Positions 9,301-17,775 of a DNA stretch of 64,000 nt are shown here, piece after piece. The position numbers were made by a program, and so were the translations under genes. Source of the stretch: Ardenticatenales bacterium. GTDB taxonomy: Bacteria > Chloroflexota > Anaerolineae > Promineifilales > Promineifilaceae. The notes beneath the pieces were generated by a model. That model was not told the origin of the DNA, did not search any database, and saw nothing but the letters and a program-made list of their open reading frames with translations. The stretch covers positions 58,225-122,224 of the forward strand of contig JACKBM010000013.1 in NCBI GenBank assembly GCA_020634575.1. The letters run 5' to 3'. Positions within the stretch are counted from its first letter, which is position 1; each line of letters begins with the position of its first letter.

Positions 9301-10426
9301 CGAGGAGTTGCTGCGCCACAGCCTGCAAGGGGCACTTAAGCTGGCCCAGGCTGAATTAGCCAGCATCAAGTTTTGGGATCCGGTTGCCGCCACATTTCTG
9401 GAGGCTTACCGTCTGGCGGGTCCAGCCGCCACGCTAGAATCCTACAGCACCAGGGCGCGTCTGCACGATGGCTATACGCGACAGGTCGCCGAGACGGGCC
9501 TGCCACTCGTCATAGACGATATAAGCACCGATAGTCGCGCAAGTGAAACATTGCGCCAGGAAGGGTGGCGCTCAATGATTCTGATCCCGCTCACCTTGCG
9601 CCGGGCTGTGGCCGTGGTCACCCTTTGCAGCAAGAACCAGGCTCAGTTCACTGCCAAGCTGAATAACCTTCTGTTTGCCTTGTTCAGCCAGACCGAAATT
9701 GCCCTGGAACGAATCGCTACCATGAATGATTTACAGCTTCTGGGCCCGCATAACTTCTCAACCTGGTGGACGGTTATCAAGGACCGAATGGGCCATCGCA
9801 TCTCCAGCGATGTCAGCCGTATTCGTCAGGAACTGGACACCCTAAAAAGCTGTTTATTGGAAGCGGGAACCGAGGAGCGCTGGTTGGAACAGATGCACAT
9901 CCTGGAAAGCGAGATTGAAGAGCTAAACCATCTGTTACCCCTGGAATACTCGACCAATCCTCGGACCGTCAGGCTGAATGAGCAACTGCGACACTATTTC
10001 AACCACTTTGAAAAGCGGACCCGTTTCCGGCACCTGGACATTGAGCTGGACCTCCAGGCAGATTTGGATGAGCTTGCCGGTGTTCAGGTCAACGACTTGT
10101 TTCGTGAAGTCCTCAATACGGTGATGGAAAATTCTGCCCGAGCCCTACGGCAGCAGAATGACGCTGATCCTCGTATCATTATTCGCACCAGTATGATCGG
10201 CGACCGGGTTCAGATAAGCATTCGCGATTTTGGTCCCGGCGTGCCGGCTGCCATCACCTCCTACCTTTTTCGGAAGCCGATTGAGCACAGTCAGGGCAAA
10301 GGCATCGGGCTGTGGCAGGCGGACGGCTTTCTGAAAGCCATTGGCGGCAGCATCACCCACAATTCGCCAGAGAATGGCGGCTGTGAAATGATCATTACAC
10401 TGCCGGTTGTACCGGCCGGTCACTAA
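6320..10426 (+). CDS. Multi-GAF/PAS sensor protein with C-terminal HATPase domain
   Basis: 1368 aa from ATG 6320, which has AAGGA at 6307-6311; an in-frame TTG at 6275 is less likely. No membrane segments, so a cytoplasmic sensor. Approximate order: GAF (20-175), PAS (190-310), then five further GAF modules (335-485, 500-650, 665-845, 855-1010, 1030-1180), a helical segment (1185-1265) and a HATPase_c domain (1270-1368) with N-box NTVMENSARAL, G1 box DFGPGVP and G2 GKGIGLW. A canonical HisKA H-box (HExR/K or HDxxN) is not seen; the helical segment carries only atypical histidines such as those in GPHNFS and MGHRIS. The response-regulator gene begins 42 nt downstream, so the two should form one system. 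Six stacked GAF domains suggest integration of several small-molecule or redox signals. Confidence 0.9.
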   Translation: MAQTNQPLSASSVHSIVANLERSPYQLESLVQGVLAAIQADLSFDRIRLYVKSGRMLVGAAHIGMTVPFRGLVLDSQRSSYLTQLSQTFEVSIETRQSRHNYFYDDVLDRNDVNAWATMPLVIDGQLIGCLIADNKYSQRPLGPFHAERLKAFAPLAAIAVHVTRLLLNESDRISDIETERVRLELILNAAPTGVILNDSEGRIQFANQKATALLDYEAEGLAGIAVTAIYADAEEAVAVGRALRQLTKNNVFRRAVTLLSRNGARIPAQLTVAMVQTVTDNLIVGFFEDRRPQLAAQEQLAAAQQASASLLRSLYAFTTAEQAWQHVLQSAVDLADGRAGRILFLAEPHISLYPIIATGDDSLSLAEPVAPDGMTHEIVRSNEIRIIPNVASQPELANHSYIRRNIKAAVGFPVKHRDTGEACGVLWLYYKTAFTLPDWKIDIIATLLSQASDLIHILEEKEHALDHLDALDAMVQAAKSGRDETELLQLIARQALQVTSFAGRRAHHCHIVRIQNQRHLQIGSAHPALDTAAIQQVLDDVDLQSNDQAIGIIGLAALHKKPFIVPDVRNNPNYIAFHQKTQSEIAVPIFHGTDVYAVINVEHPDLEAFGERELRLLINLANHASTALQIAPMFARERRYSTAMTALSSMSQSLNIEMLLQEIAEQVHQLLRKREDQISYASIWLCDAKRQQARVQAAFPRESIRYINGINDGIIDLTGDQGPIGMVGRCIVSGEAKVEFNLEENGDYIKSFPQTRSELVVPILFHNSVIGAINAEHAQEQAFDDVDLETLKSFARSAADAIIGAQIRSALNDTGQSLAQESQLHRLLPLIAEKVYELTSASGRPASLCYVSLLKGKRLVFEAFHPRERFADLKSKYAELDLVKGPLGINGLVALKGEPVLASDVRAPEWHDIYIPYDDGIRCSLGMPIKIDDKVVGVITVEHADTGAFDLYHQQILNLFATHAAIAIRKAQEHEETNELRRVAEKLTQTTEREELLRHSLQGALKLAQAELASIKFWDPVAATFLEAYRLAGPAATLESYSTRARLHDGYTRQVAETGLPLVIDDISTDSRASETLRQEGWRSMILIPLTLRRAVAVVTLCSKNQAQFTAKLNNLLFALFSQTEIALERIATMNDLQLLGPHNFSTWWTVIKDRMGHRISSDVSRIRQELDTLKSCLLEAGTEERWLEQMHILESEIEELNHLLPLEYSTNPRTVRLNEQLRHYFNHFEKRTRFRHLDIELDLQADLDELAGVQVNDLFREVLNTVMENSARALRQQNDADPRIIIRTSMIGDRVQISIRDFGPGVPAAITSYLFRKPIEHSQGKGIGLWQADGFLKAIGGSITHNSPENGGCEMIITLPVVPAGH

Positions 10427-10468
10427 AACCAGTCCCACCAGGTCTGGCAACCAGCCTCTGAGGCGCTT

Positions 10469-12415
10469 ATGCAAAAACGTATTCTGGTCATCGATAACCA
10501 TGCCAAAGATCGGGAAAGTCTGGGGCGCTGGCTCACCCAGTTGGGCTACTCACCTACACTCTGCGGCTCTATCCCGGAAGCACGTGAGCTGCTGGCGCGC
10601 GACTATTACCACGCCGTAACCATCGATATGCGCATGCGTGACGATAGTAGCCCGGATGATTACTCAGGCTTTGAAATCATCCAGGATCCGGCCTATGAGC
10701 ATCTACCAAAAATCATCTCGACCAGCTATCGTGAGAGTGCGTTTAAGGATGAATGGGGCTCCGAAATCACCAATCGCGCTGACATCTACTACATGGGCAA
10801 ACTCGATCCCCAGGAAAATCGACGACGCACGCTGCAAAATGTCTTCAGGCAGATCCGGGACGATTTTGCCTTGCGCATCCATTTCAGCTCCCGTGATGTC
10901 GTCTCTTTCCGTCACCTGGCTGCTTTCCAGTTTAATGAGCGCCAGGCGGACCAGATCGAGGTCCTGGCCACGATGCTGGAAGCGCTGTTGCGCCGGCTAT
11001 TTCGGGGACATCTCCAGGTCACCATAGACCGCCTCTTCTGTCTGGATTCGGAAACGGTCACGCTCAGCGTCTATACCTACAGCGACGGACCGATAATCAC
11101 CCCTGTTCCCAATATCGTCGTCATCGGCCGGGCAGACGTGGTCCGAGCTGATGTGCGTGGCTTTCCTGGGGAGCTCCTGCAAGGGGCGCAACAGAACACG
11201 TTTTTGGGCTTGCCCTCGGAACTGGAGGTGATCGGTGAGCTGGCGGCAGTCTCTTATCGCTTTTCCACACATGACCCAGAGAACGTCCGCACCTTATCCC
11301 GCTTCATTCAGCAGCATCGTCGCGCCGACGTCGAAACGGTTCTGACCGCGCTATGTACCGACAAGTTAAGCCGTCTGCACAGCCGCAGCTTTGCCCAGCG
11401 GGACAGCCAGGCGGTCGTCGACTTCTATGAAGCACGGCTGGCTCAATTGACAGATAGCGATTTGGAAGCCGTTTTCCAGGCCAGGGTTGCCGCCCTCTGT
11501 GACAAACTGACCGTCACCGGCCTGGCCCGGTTGGCGGTAGACGGCGATACGCTAGTACGGGTCGACGAGACCGGCCGATCTGAACGGCTCCCCCACGCTC
11601 TGCGCCTCTGGCCGGCATCCCTGCCCAATGGGCTGGCACGCTGGAACCTGGCTCACGGACAGCTAAATCTACACACAATCATCGTAACCAATGAGTTGCA
11701 CCCCCATCTGACTCGCTACAGCGACGGCAGCCCCGCCCCACAGGCCCACGATTATGCTTCTCTGGAGCTGTCACTGCGCAGCCGGTGGCCCGCCTTCCCC
11801 GATAGCCCGCACCATTTGTCAGTGGAACTTTGGCTGGCTCAAACCGGCAACGAGGAGGCCGATCTTGAGCTACCCGCCCAACTGCCTGGGCCGCTTGCCG
11901 ATTCGCTGCGCATCCTCGCCAGCCTGCGCCGTCTGGCGGCAGCACAGGGTTGTGATCCAGGGCAATACGAGCTCTGCCTGCGCAGCCTGGCTATCGAGCC
12001 TTTGCTGCGCATCCAACCCGAGGTTTTTCTCAAAAAACGCGAGCTGCAATATTATTTGCAGCTCCTCATGTTGATTAGCACCCTGTCCGCCAGACCGGAA
12101 AAGTCAGCTATCGAAATTAAGCCTGAAGAGCTCTCCGTTCGCCTGGCAGGCCAGTGGCACCACCTGTCGCCCACTGATTTCAGCTTCTTCGAATATCTCT
12201 GGGTCAACCGAAATCAAGTCTGCCCGTTTGAGGATATCGCTGAATATATCGCTCAGGCCCAAGGCAGCGCGCCTGAAACCGTCAACGAGTTTCAAGTGGA
12301 AACGATTCGCAGTAACATGCATACCATCGTTAACCGTGTCCGCCGTCGGTTTGGCTTTGACAGCGAAGCCCCAATCGCGAATATCCGCGGTATCGGTTAC
12401 AAGTACATCGAGTAG
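10469..12415 (+). CDS. Response regulator: receiver, kinase-like middle domain, winged helix
   Basis: 648 aa. Residues 1-125 form a CheY-like receiver with phosphoacceptor D53 in TIDMRM and conserved K111 in YYMGKLD. Residues 140-520 are unusual: HGQLNLHTIIV near residue 396 aligns with the HGDLxxxNIL catalytic loop of aminoglycoside-phosphotransferase-like kinases, but the catalytic Asp is replaced by Gln398. A later DYASLELSLR (D428) resembles the DxAxLExxLR element of TCAD9-type kinase-like domains. I infer a degenerate kinase or scaffold. Residues 555-648 form an OmpR/PhoB-type winged helix ending in IRGIGYKYIE. It lies just downstream of the multi-GAF kinase and is presumably phosphorylated by it. 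The output is probably transcriptional; the three micro-genes that follow are possible targets. Confidence 0.88.
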   Translation: MQKRILVIDNHAKDRESLGRWLTQLGYSPTLCGSIPEARELLARDYYHAVTIDMRMRDDSSPDDYSGFEIIQDPAYEHLPKIISTSYRESAFKDEWGSEITNRADIYYMGKLDPQENRRRTLQNVFRQIRDDFALRIHFSSRDVVSFRHLAAFQFNERQADQIEVLATMLEALLRRLFRGHLQVTIDRLFCLDSETVTLSVYTYSDGPIITPVPNIVVIGRADVVRADVRGFPGELLQGAQQNTFLGLPSELEVIGELAAVSYRFSTHDPENVRTLSRFIQQHRRADVETVLTALCTDKLSRLHSRSFAQRDSQAVVDFYEARLAQLTDSDLEAVFQARVAALCDKLTVTGLARLAVDGDTLVRVDETGRSERLPHALRLWPASLPNGLARWNLAHGQLNLHTIIVTNELHPHLTRYSDGSPAPQAHDYASLELSLRSRWPAFPDSPHHLSVELWLAQTGNEEADLELPAQLPGPLADSLRILASLRRLAAAQGCDPGQYELCLRSLAIEPLLRIQPEVFLKKRELQYYLQLLMLISTLSARPEKSAIEIKPEELSVRLAGQWHHLSPTDFSFFEYLWVNRNQVCPFEDIAEYIAQAQGSAPETVNEFQVETIRSNMHTIVNRVRRRFGFDSEAPIANIRGIGYKYIE

Positions 12416-12687
12416 CTCCCTACCCGCCCCCTTCCCCTCATCTTGGGTGCCACCTGGCTGGCTAGAGCCTTGTGCTCCCCTGCCCGCTTCCCCAACAAAC
12501 CTCCTACCACCCTGGTTGTCAGCAAGTTATCAGCATTTTCCAAGGGTATTGTGCGCCTGTTGCCAGCGATTTCGCGGTCGATTCCACTTAAGATTCAGTC
12601 AACAACCAACGGCCGGCAGCAGAAGTCCAGGTTATCGACACGATATCCGGGTACAGCTACAGGAGCCCGGCACAGAAGGAGCGTGCT

Positions 12688-12786
12688 ATGACGACCGTAG
12701 AACATTACTTTATCGCCTTCTTGTTCGGTATGGTGACGATGATGATTCTTATTCTCATGTTTCAACCGCCAGAATATCGGCGCTGA
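12688..12786 (+). CDS. Micro-protein 1, 32 aa, single membrane segment
   Basis: The frame runs from ATG 12688 to TGA 12784-12786 with GAAGGAG 7 nt upstream. The peptide starts MTTVEHYFIAFLFGM and is hydrophobic from residue 8 to 25, then ends in polar, basic residues (PPEYRR). The shape fits a one-pass membrane micro-protein with a positive C-terminal end. It is first of three consecutive similar frames, each with its own ribosome-binding site, downstream of a large two-component system. No known family is recognised. It could be a membrane-stress peptide, a subunit of a small complex, or a toxin-like peptide. Confidence 0.55.
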   Translation: MTTVEHYFIAFLFGMVTMMILILMFQPPEYRR

Positions 12787-12798
12787 GGGAGGTTTTCG

Positions 12799-12891
12799 AT
12801 GCTGGATCTGGGTGGGTTATTGATCGCTTTCTTGTTAGGCATGATTCTGATGGCTTTTATTTATCTGGCTCTGCGCGCCGGGCGGCGCTAG
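12799..12891 (+). CDS. Micro-protein 2, 30 aa, single membrane segment
   Basis: ATG 12799 to TAG 12889-12891, preceded by GGGAGG at 12787-12792. The peptide (MLDLGGLLIAFLLGMIL...) is nearly all hydrophobic from residue 4 to 25 and ends in a basic RAGRR tail. It lies 12 nt after micro-gene 1 and shares the pattern IAFLxGM with it, suggesting a common origin. Function unknown; the arrangement implies co-translation of three related membrane peptides. Confidence 0.55.
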   Translation: MLDLGGLLIAFLLGMILMAFIYLALRAGRR

Positions 12892-12910
12892 CCAGTGAGG
12901 AGATGCAACC

Positions 12911-13027
12911 ATGTTGACTGGTGACCTGGCTTTAATTTTGGGACTGCTACTGCTGGCCTTTCTGGCCGGCCTGTTCTCGCCGCTGATTCTAATGCTCTGC
13001 CTGATATGGCGAGCCAGGATCCCGTAG
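12911..13027 (+). CDS. Micro-protein 3, 38 aa, single membrane segment
   Basis: ATG 12911 to TAG 13025-13027, with GTGAGGAG 8 nt upstream and a 19-nt gap after micro-gene 2. The peptide begins MLTGDLALILGLLLLAFLAG, continues hydrophobic to about residue 32 and ends WRARIP. As with the first two, it has an acidic residue near the N-terminus, one membrane span and a basic tail. Three in-frame short ORFs with good ribosome-binding sites and matching architecture are unlikely by chance. Confidence 0.55.
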   Translation: MLTGDLALILGLLLLAFLAGLFSPLILMLCLIWRARIP

Positions 13028-13083
13028 GCCCGGCGCTATAAGATAGTCTGAACAGGCCCATTGGTAACCAGCCAGCCGCGGGC

Positions 13084-13223
13084 AGTGGCATTTCCAGGGA
13101 AAATCCAATCCTTTTAGTCCGGGAAGAACCGACTGGCGGAACTTAGCGCCCCTCATTCACCCCGCCCGGCCAATCATCAGGTGCTACCCGATGGTAAAAG
13201 CGGTTGACCCTGGAAATGCCACT
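13084..13223. repeat. 16-bp perfect inverted repeat flanking 108 bp
   Basis: AGTGGCATTTCCAGGG at 13084-13099 is the exact reverse complement of 13208-13223. The pair encloses 108 bp without a recognisable gene and lies about 78 bp upstream of the TPR-regulator start at 13301. It could be a two-site operator that loops, or a small MITE; no target-site duplication was evident. Confidence 0.6.
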
Positions 13224-13300
13224 CTGGCATAAAACGCGAATACCCACTATGGCTGATTTCTGGTAGTCTGGTAAGGGTAATATGAGGGTAAAGTGAGGTA

Positions 13301-15394
13301 ATGCCAGTGACTTCACGTGATCTTGTGCCACGCGCACAGCTTTTGCTGCAGCAATTTGCGGCCCGCCAGGGGCTGGGCCGCGAACAGATTAAAAGGCTTG
13401 TCGCCGAGCCGTATCGCAACCATGTCCACAATTGGTGGCGCGGTAGCACGGACCGTCCCAACGCCCAGCTTGATGTGCTGTACATCTTCAGCCGGCTGGG
13501 CCTTTCCCGTTCTCAGCTGGATCTGATTTGCCGCCTCATGGAATACCCGGCCATCGACCTGCTGGCCCAAAGCCTTGGACCGCGAGAGCTGAAGTTATTG
13601 GACCAGGTCCTGGCTGATTTATCCCCACCGGCCGGTGATCTCCCCTTCACCTGCACCGACGCCTTCCAGACCATCGCCGCCGCCGGCCGGGAACGGCTGG
13701 GCCCGCCCTTTGCGAGCTATCTGGACGATTATCTCTGGTCGCTGCTGGAACCACAGGAGCAAGCGGTGCTGACGGTGCTGAGTTACCTTCCCGTCCCCTG
13801 CCCGGCCGCCCTGATCGTCGCCATCACTCAGGAAATGGCCAGCCCGGGGCCATCTGTGGATGGGTTGGCCGGCCTCCTGTCGCTGGAGAAAGCTGGCATC
13901 CTCGTTGCCAACGAACTGGCCCACGTCCGGGTCAAGGATGTCCAGTTTCAGGCGCTGCTGGCCAACCGCTACGCCGAAATGGAAAAGCAGGCTGTTTGCC
14001 GCCAGGCGCTCATTCATAGCCAGGACAATCCCAACGACAACCAGACGTTTGTGGCGGAGCTTTTTGCCAGTATCGAGCAGAGCCCGCCCGCCCGGCGCCA
14101 GCTCAGCGCCAACGCGCCCACCCCGGACGCCGCCCGCCGCCAGATCCACCTGGGCGAGGCCTTTGTCCTCTGGACGCGCTATCACGAAGGCCGGGAGTTT
14201 CTGGTACGGGGTTTGCATTTCTTACGGCGCCGGCCATTACAAAACAATGTCCAGGCTACCCTGGCCATCATTGGGGCGCTGGCCGGCCTTTCCTGGCTGC
14301 ACCTGCAAAAGAAAGTCAGCCGCCACTGGCTACTGCCCCAGCCGGACAAACAGTTACTCAGTCGCGCCTACGGTCGCCTGGTAGAAATCTCCTATCACCA
14401 TTTCCAGATCACCCAGGCAACCGCCTACACGCTGCTGGCGCTTCATGCCGCCGAGCAAGGCATGGAATCAGCTGAACTGGCTGAGGCGCTGGTCGCCGTC
14501 GGCAGTATGAATTATTTCCTGAACTTCCAGACATTGGCCCAGCGGCAGTTTGCCCGTGCCGATCAGATTAGCCAGCAAAAAGGCAATCGCAGCGCCCGGG
14601 CCTACGTGTTGCTTGTCAGCGCCACGTATGAGATCAGCCGCGGCGGCTGGACTATGGCCGATGACACCATCAGCCAGCTTATCCAGATCGCCGAGAAGTC
14701 GGGCAGCTGGCGCCGGCTGCAGGATGGCTTGCAGCTCCGTATCCTCCTGCTGCACCATCTGGGTGAGTTCCAGGCCAGCCTGGCCGTCGCTGGCCAGCTG
14801 GAAGCGGTGGCCGAGCGGCATCAGGCCGGGCGTTTCATCTTCATCGCCCGCTTCTCCCAGGCTTATTGCCACTTTGCCACAGGTGATTTTGGCGCCGCCG
14901 ACGCCATCCTGGACGAGCTGGTGCCGCTGGATGCGAGCCTCGAAGATAAGCAGATGCAATTTAACTACACTGCCCTACGCGGCCTGATCGCTTTTCGCCT
15001 CGGCCGCATTACTGAAGCGGAAGGGTATCTGGGCAAAATACCAACTTTCAGGGAAGGGTTGCTGGTTAGCAGCTTCTACATGCTGTATGGCTACGTGACC
15101 GCGGCCGAGCTGGCCCTGGATTTGCGGGCGCATTATGGGGTCGATGAGGCCGCACACGGCGACCTGGACAAGCTGTGCCGTTACACCCTGCGCCAGCTGG
15201 CCCGCTTCGCCCGAGTCTTCCCGATCGGCAGGCCCATCAGCCTGCTCTACGAAGGCGAATGGCTGGCCCAGAACCGGGAATACACAAAGGCGGACCGAAC
15301 CTGGTTGGCCGGCCTGACCGCCGCTGACGAACTTAAATTACCCTGGCTGGGGCTGCAAATACAGCGGGCCCGCCGCCGGCTACCGCCGTTTTAG
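13301..15394 (+). CDS. TPR-rich regulatory protein
   Basis: 697 aa from ATG 13301 preceded by GAGG. Residues 1-90 are helical and could hold an HTH-like or protein-binding domain (NWWRGSTDRPNAQLDVLYIF), followed by a segment with a possible winged-helix look at 150-215. Residues 270-690 consist of repeated helical pairs with TPR-like spacing (for example QTLAQRQFARADQISQQKGN, then GEFQASLAVAGQLEAVAERH), like the C-terminal sensor region of MalT-type activators but with no P-loop ATPase. Its stop overlaps that of the convergent aminotransferase gene by 4 nt. An intracellular scaffold or transcription regulator is the best reading; the DNA-binding part is not certain. Confidence 0.7.
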   Translation: MPVTSRDLVPRAQLLLQQFAARQGLGREQIKRLVAEPYRNHVHNWWRGSTDRPNAQLDVLYIFSRLGLSRSQLDLICRLMEYPAIDLLAQSLGPRELKLLDQVLADLSPPAGDLPFTCTDAFQTIAAAGRERLGPPFASYLDDYLWSLLEPQEQAVLTVLSYLPVPCPAALIVAITQEMASPGPSVDGLAGLLSLEKAGILVANELAHVRVKDVQFQALLANRYAEMEKQAVCRQALIHSQDNPNDNQTFVAELFASIEQSPPARRQLSANAPTPDAARRQIHLGEAFVLWTRYHEGREFLVRGLHFLRRRPLQNNVQATLAIIGALAGLSWLHLQKKVSRHWLLPQPDKQLLSRAYGRLVEISYHHFQITQATAYTLLALHAAEQGMESAELAEALVAVGSMNYFLNFQTLAQRQFARADQISQQKGNRSARAYVLLVSATYEISRGGWTMADDTISQLIQIAEKSGSWRRLQDGLQLRILLLHHLGEFQASLAVAGQLEAVAERHQAGRFIFIARFSQAYCHFATGDFGAADAILDELVPLDASLEDKQMQFNYTALRGLIAFRLGRITEAEGYLGKIPTFREGLLVSSFYMLYGYVTAAELALDLRAHYGVDEAAHGDLDKLCRYTLRQLARFARVFPIGRPISLLYEGEWLAQNREYTKADRTWLAGLTAADELKLPWLGLQIQRARRRLPPF

Positions 15395-16911
15395 CCGTGG
15401 TCGGCCACGGCGTGCATAAAGCCGGGCGACTTCAGGTCCACAAAAGTGCGCAGGAATTTCAGGAAATGGTAGACGTCAGCCGCATTGCTGGCGATGCCCA
15501 GGCTGACACGGACCGCGCCGGTGATGTTCCGGCCGGTTCGCTCCGTCAACGCCGCAATATACCGGTCAAAGGTCAGCGAGGAGAGATCGCTGGAACAGGC
15601 CGTCACATCGTCGATGGTCAGATTAAACACATTCTCGCCCGCACCCGGATTACAGAAACAGCCGGTGCGCAGCGAAATCTGTGCCTGGTTGGCCAGCGTT
15701 TCCACCAGCAACACATCAAACGTGTTGCCCTGCGGGTCCAACAGGTTGAAGGCGATGGTGCCGCCCCGGGCCGTCATATCCTGCGGCCCGTAAACCAGCA
15801 CCACCGGCTCGCCATTGCTGTGCCGGATCTCATGCAGCCCTTCAAGCATGTATCCAGTCAACCCGGCCACTCGTTCGTGAACCTGATCAATGCCCACCTT
15901 TTCCAGGTGCCGCAGCCCGATCTCGACGGCCGGGATCTGCAGATAACTGATCGTCCCATCCTCAAAAGCCGCTTCGTCGCTGGCCCGGGCAAAAATCGAG
16001 GCCATCGCTGAGACCATTTCGACAGTGCCGCCGGCAAACCAGGGCCGGCGCAACTTGCGCAGGGTTTCGCGCCGCGCCAGCAGGGCGCCCAGCCCCGTCG
16101 GGTAGCCAAACATCTTGTAGAAAGAGAGCGGGACAAAGTCTGGCTTCAATTCAGCCAGGTCCAGTCGATTGGTCGGCACGTAAGCGGCACAGTCCAGCAG
16201 GACGTCCCAACCCTGTTCGCGGGCAAAGTTGACCCAGGCCAAATCATGCTGCACCCCACTGAAGTTACTCTGGGCCGGGAAGGCGAAGAGCCGATTGGGC
16301 CCGGTCGCCGGCTCCGTCAGCAAGGCTCGCATAGTCGCTTCATTCAGGCCCAGATCTGGCAGCGAGATCGGCGCGTACTGAACCCGGGCGTTGTGATGCA
16401 CGGCATATTCGCGAATGCCGTTGACCGAATTGTGGTTGTCGAAAGTGAGCAGGTATTGGCCGTCCTGCTCAAAGGGGTAACTCTCGCCCAGCAGCTTCAG
16501 GGCGCCGCTGGCATTGGCCGTAAAAATGACGGCATATTCGGCCGGATCAGCGTTGAAATAGTGGCGCACATAATCCCGGGCCTGGTCGACCAGCTTCGTG
16601 GCGGCCATCGAGGTCGGGTTGCTGGAATGGGGGTTGCCGTAGACATTGGTCGCCAGCTGGGCCATGTGGGCGTCCAGCTGCGATTGGGCGTAGAGGCCGC
16701 CACCGGTGTAATCAAGGTAAACCTGAGCGCGCGCATCGAGCCGGCCATACTCCTGCCGGCGCAGGGCGGCCAGGCCGGCGAAAGCAGGCCCCCTGCCGTG
16801 GCTGCGATCGAAGGCGGCCTGGGCGCTTTCCCGCTCACCAGCCTCGTAGACAAGTGCCTGGGCCAGGCGGGCCGCGTAATCTTGCTGAAGCTCAATCGTT
16901 CTGTGGGACAT
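15391..16911 (-). CDS. Class-V aminotransferase / cysteine desulfurase-like enzyme
   Basis: 506 aa, PLP-dependent fold type I. The N-terminal half carries YLDYTGGGLYAQSQLDAH and NVYGNPHSSNPTS, typical of the molybdenum-cofactor-sulfurase and SufS side of the family. Asp240 (VLLDCAAYVPTN) should contact the PLP ring nitrogen, and Lys266 in PLSFYKMFGYPTG is the Schiff-base lysine. Cys418/Cys420 in LRTGCFCNPG match the position of a persulfide-bearing cysteine. A cysteine desulfurase or MoCo-sulfurase-like role is likely, but no molybdenum or Fe-S genes are adjacent, so the sulfur acceptor is unknown. It reads towards the TPR gene, with a 4-nt stop overlap. Confidence 0.85.
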   Translation of the reverse strand: MSHRTIELQQDYAARLAQALVYEAGERESAQAAFDRSHGRGPAFAGLAALRRQEYGRLDARAQVYLDYTGGGLYAQSQLDAHMAQLATNVYGNPHSSNPTSMAATKLVDQARDYVRHYFNADPAEYAVIFTANASGALKLLGESYPFEQDGQYLLTFDNHNSVNGIREYAVHHNARVQYAPISLPDLGLNEATMRALLTEPATGPNRLFAFPAQSNFSGVQHDLAWVNFAREQGWDVLLDCAAYVPTNRLDLAELKPDFVPLSFYKMFGYPTGLGALLARRETLRKLRRPWFAGGTVEMVSAMASIFARASDEAAFEDGTISYLQIPAVEIGLRHLEKVGIDQVHERVAGLTGYMLEGLHEIRHSNGEPVVLVYGPQDMTARGGTIAFNLLDPQGNTFDVLLVETLANQAQISLRTGCFCNPGAGENVFNLTIDDVTACSSDLSSLTFDRYIAALTERTGRNITGAVRVSLGIASNAADVYHFLKFLRTFVDLKSPGFMHAVADHG

Positions 16912-17201
16912 GATTCACCTTTGGGATCCTGCTAGGCCACGCCGGGGCGGGCATCTGTCAACGAACACCGGCCGGTCACGCCAGCAACCGGCCGGACTCA
17001 GTGGGAATAGTTCCTATTATGCCAATTTGCCCCCGGCCATGGCAATATGACTCTTAGCCACCGCCGCTGGCGGCCTACTGTCGTCTATTTGTCGTAGACA
17101 TCACCGCGATTTCTCCGCTAAACTGGGCCAGGGTTACCAAAACAGACCCCACTTAAACCGGCTGGCTGACTTTTCGTCCAGATCCAGTGGAGACAATTGG
17201 C

Positions 17202-17744
17202 ATGAACATCGATTCGGAACTCATCAAAACCTTGCGCCTGAAGCGGGGCTGGTCACAGGAAAAGCTGAGCGAAGCGTCCGGCCTGAGCCTCAGGACCATT
17301 CAACGGCTCGAAAGCAGCGGCCGGACCTCCATCGAGTCCGTGCGCATCCTGGCCGATCTCTTCGCCGTGGACCCCGACAGCCTGAGCCAGCCCGCAAAGG
17401 CAACCCCATTAACCCCATACCAGGTGATCCTGGACAGCTTCCGCCAATTCGCCGATTTTTCTGGCACGATGACGCGCTACGAGTACGGCTGGTTTTTCCT
17501 CTTCACATTGCTGGTCCTGGCGGTAGCGACCCTGATTCACAACACGATCGCCGAGATTGCCGCAGTCCTGTTGCTGCTACCCTTTCTGGCCGCTGGCAGT
17601 CGCCGCCTGAATGATAGTGGGCAGAGTCCCTGGTGGCAGCTTCTCTTTCTTGTCCCCTTTGGCTTTGTCGCGGTCCTGTTTCTGTTAGCCCGGGAAAGCC
17701 GGCCGGTTTCATTGGCCGGTGGACAGGCTGCAGCAAAACTGTAG
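17202..17744 (+). CDS. XRE-family regulator fused to a DUF805-like membrane domain
   Basis: 180 aa from ATG 17202; GGAG lies about 10 nt upstream, and the in-frame GTG at 17187 overlaps that site. Residues 4-60 are a lambda-repressor-type HTH (LRLKRGWSQEKLSEASGLS, then TIQRLESSGRTSIESVRILA). Residues 70-170 contain hydrophobic spans (WFFLFTLLVLAVATLI, IAAVLLLLPFLAAGSRRLND, WQLLFLVPFGFVAVLFLL) with the GSRRLNDSGQS signature of DUF805 proteins. It is therefore a membrane-anchored DNA-binding protein, a known but little-studied fusion. Its signal and target are unknown. Confidence 0.82.
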   Translation: MNIDSELIKTLRLKRGWSQEKLSEASGLSLRTIQRLESSGRTSIESVRILADLFAVDPDSLSQPAKATPLTPYQVILDSFRQFADFSGTMTRYEYGWFFLFTLLVLAVATLIHNTIAEIAAVLLLLPFLAAGSRRLNDSGQSPWWQLLFLVPFGFVAVLFLLARESRPVSLAGGQAAAKL

Positions 17745-17775
17745 CCTCTCATCTCTGCTGCTGATTCGCAGCGCA

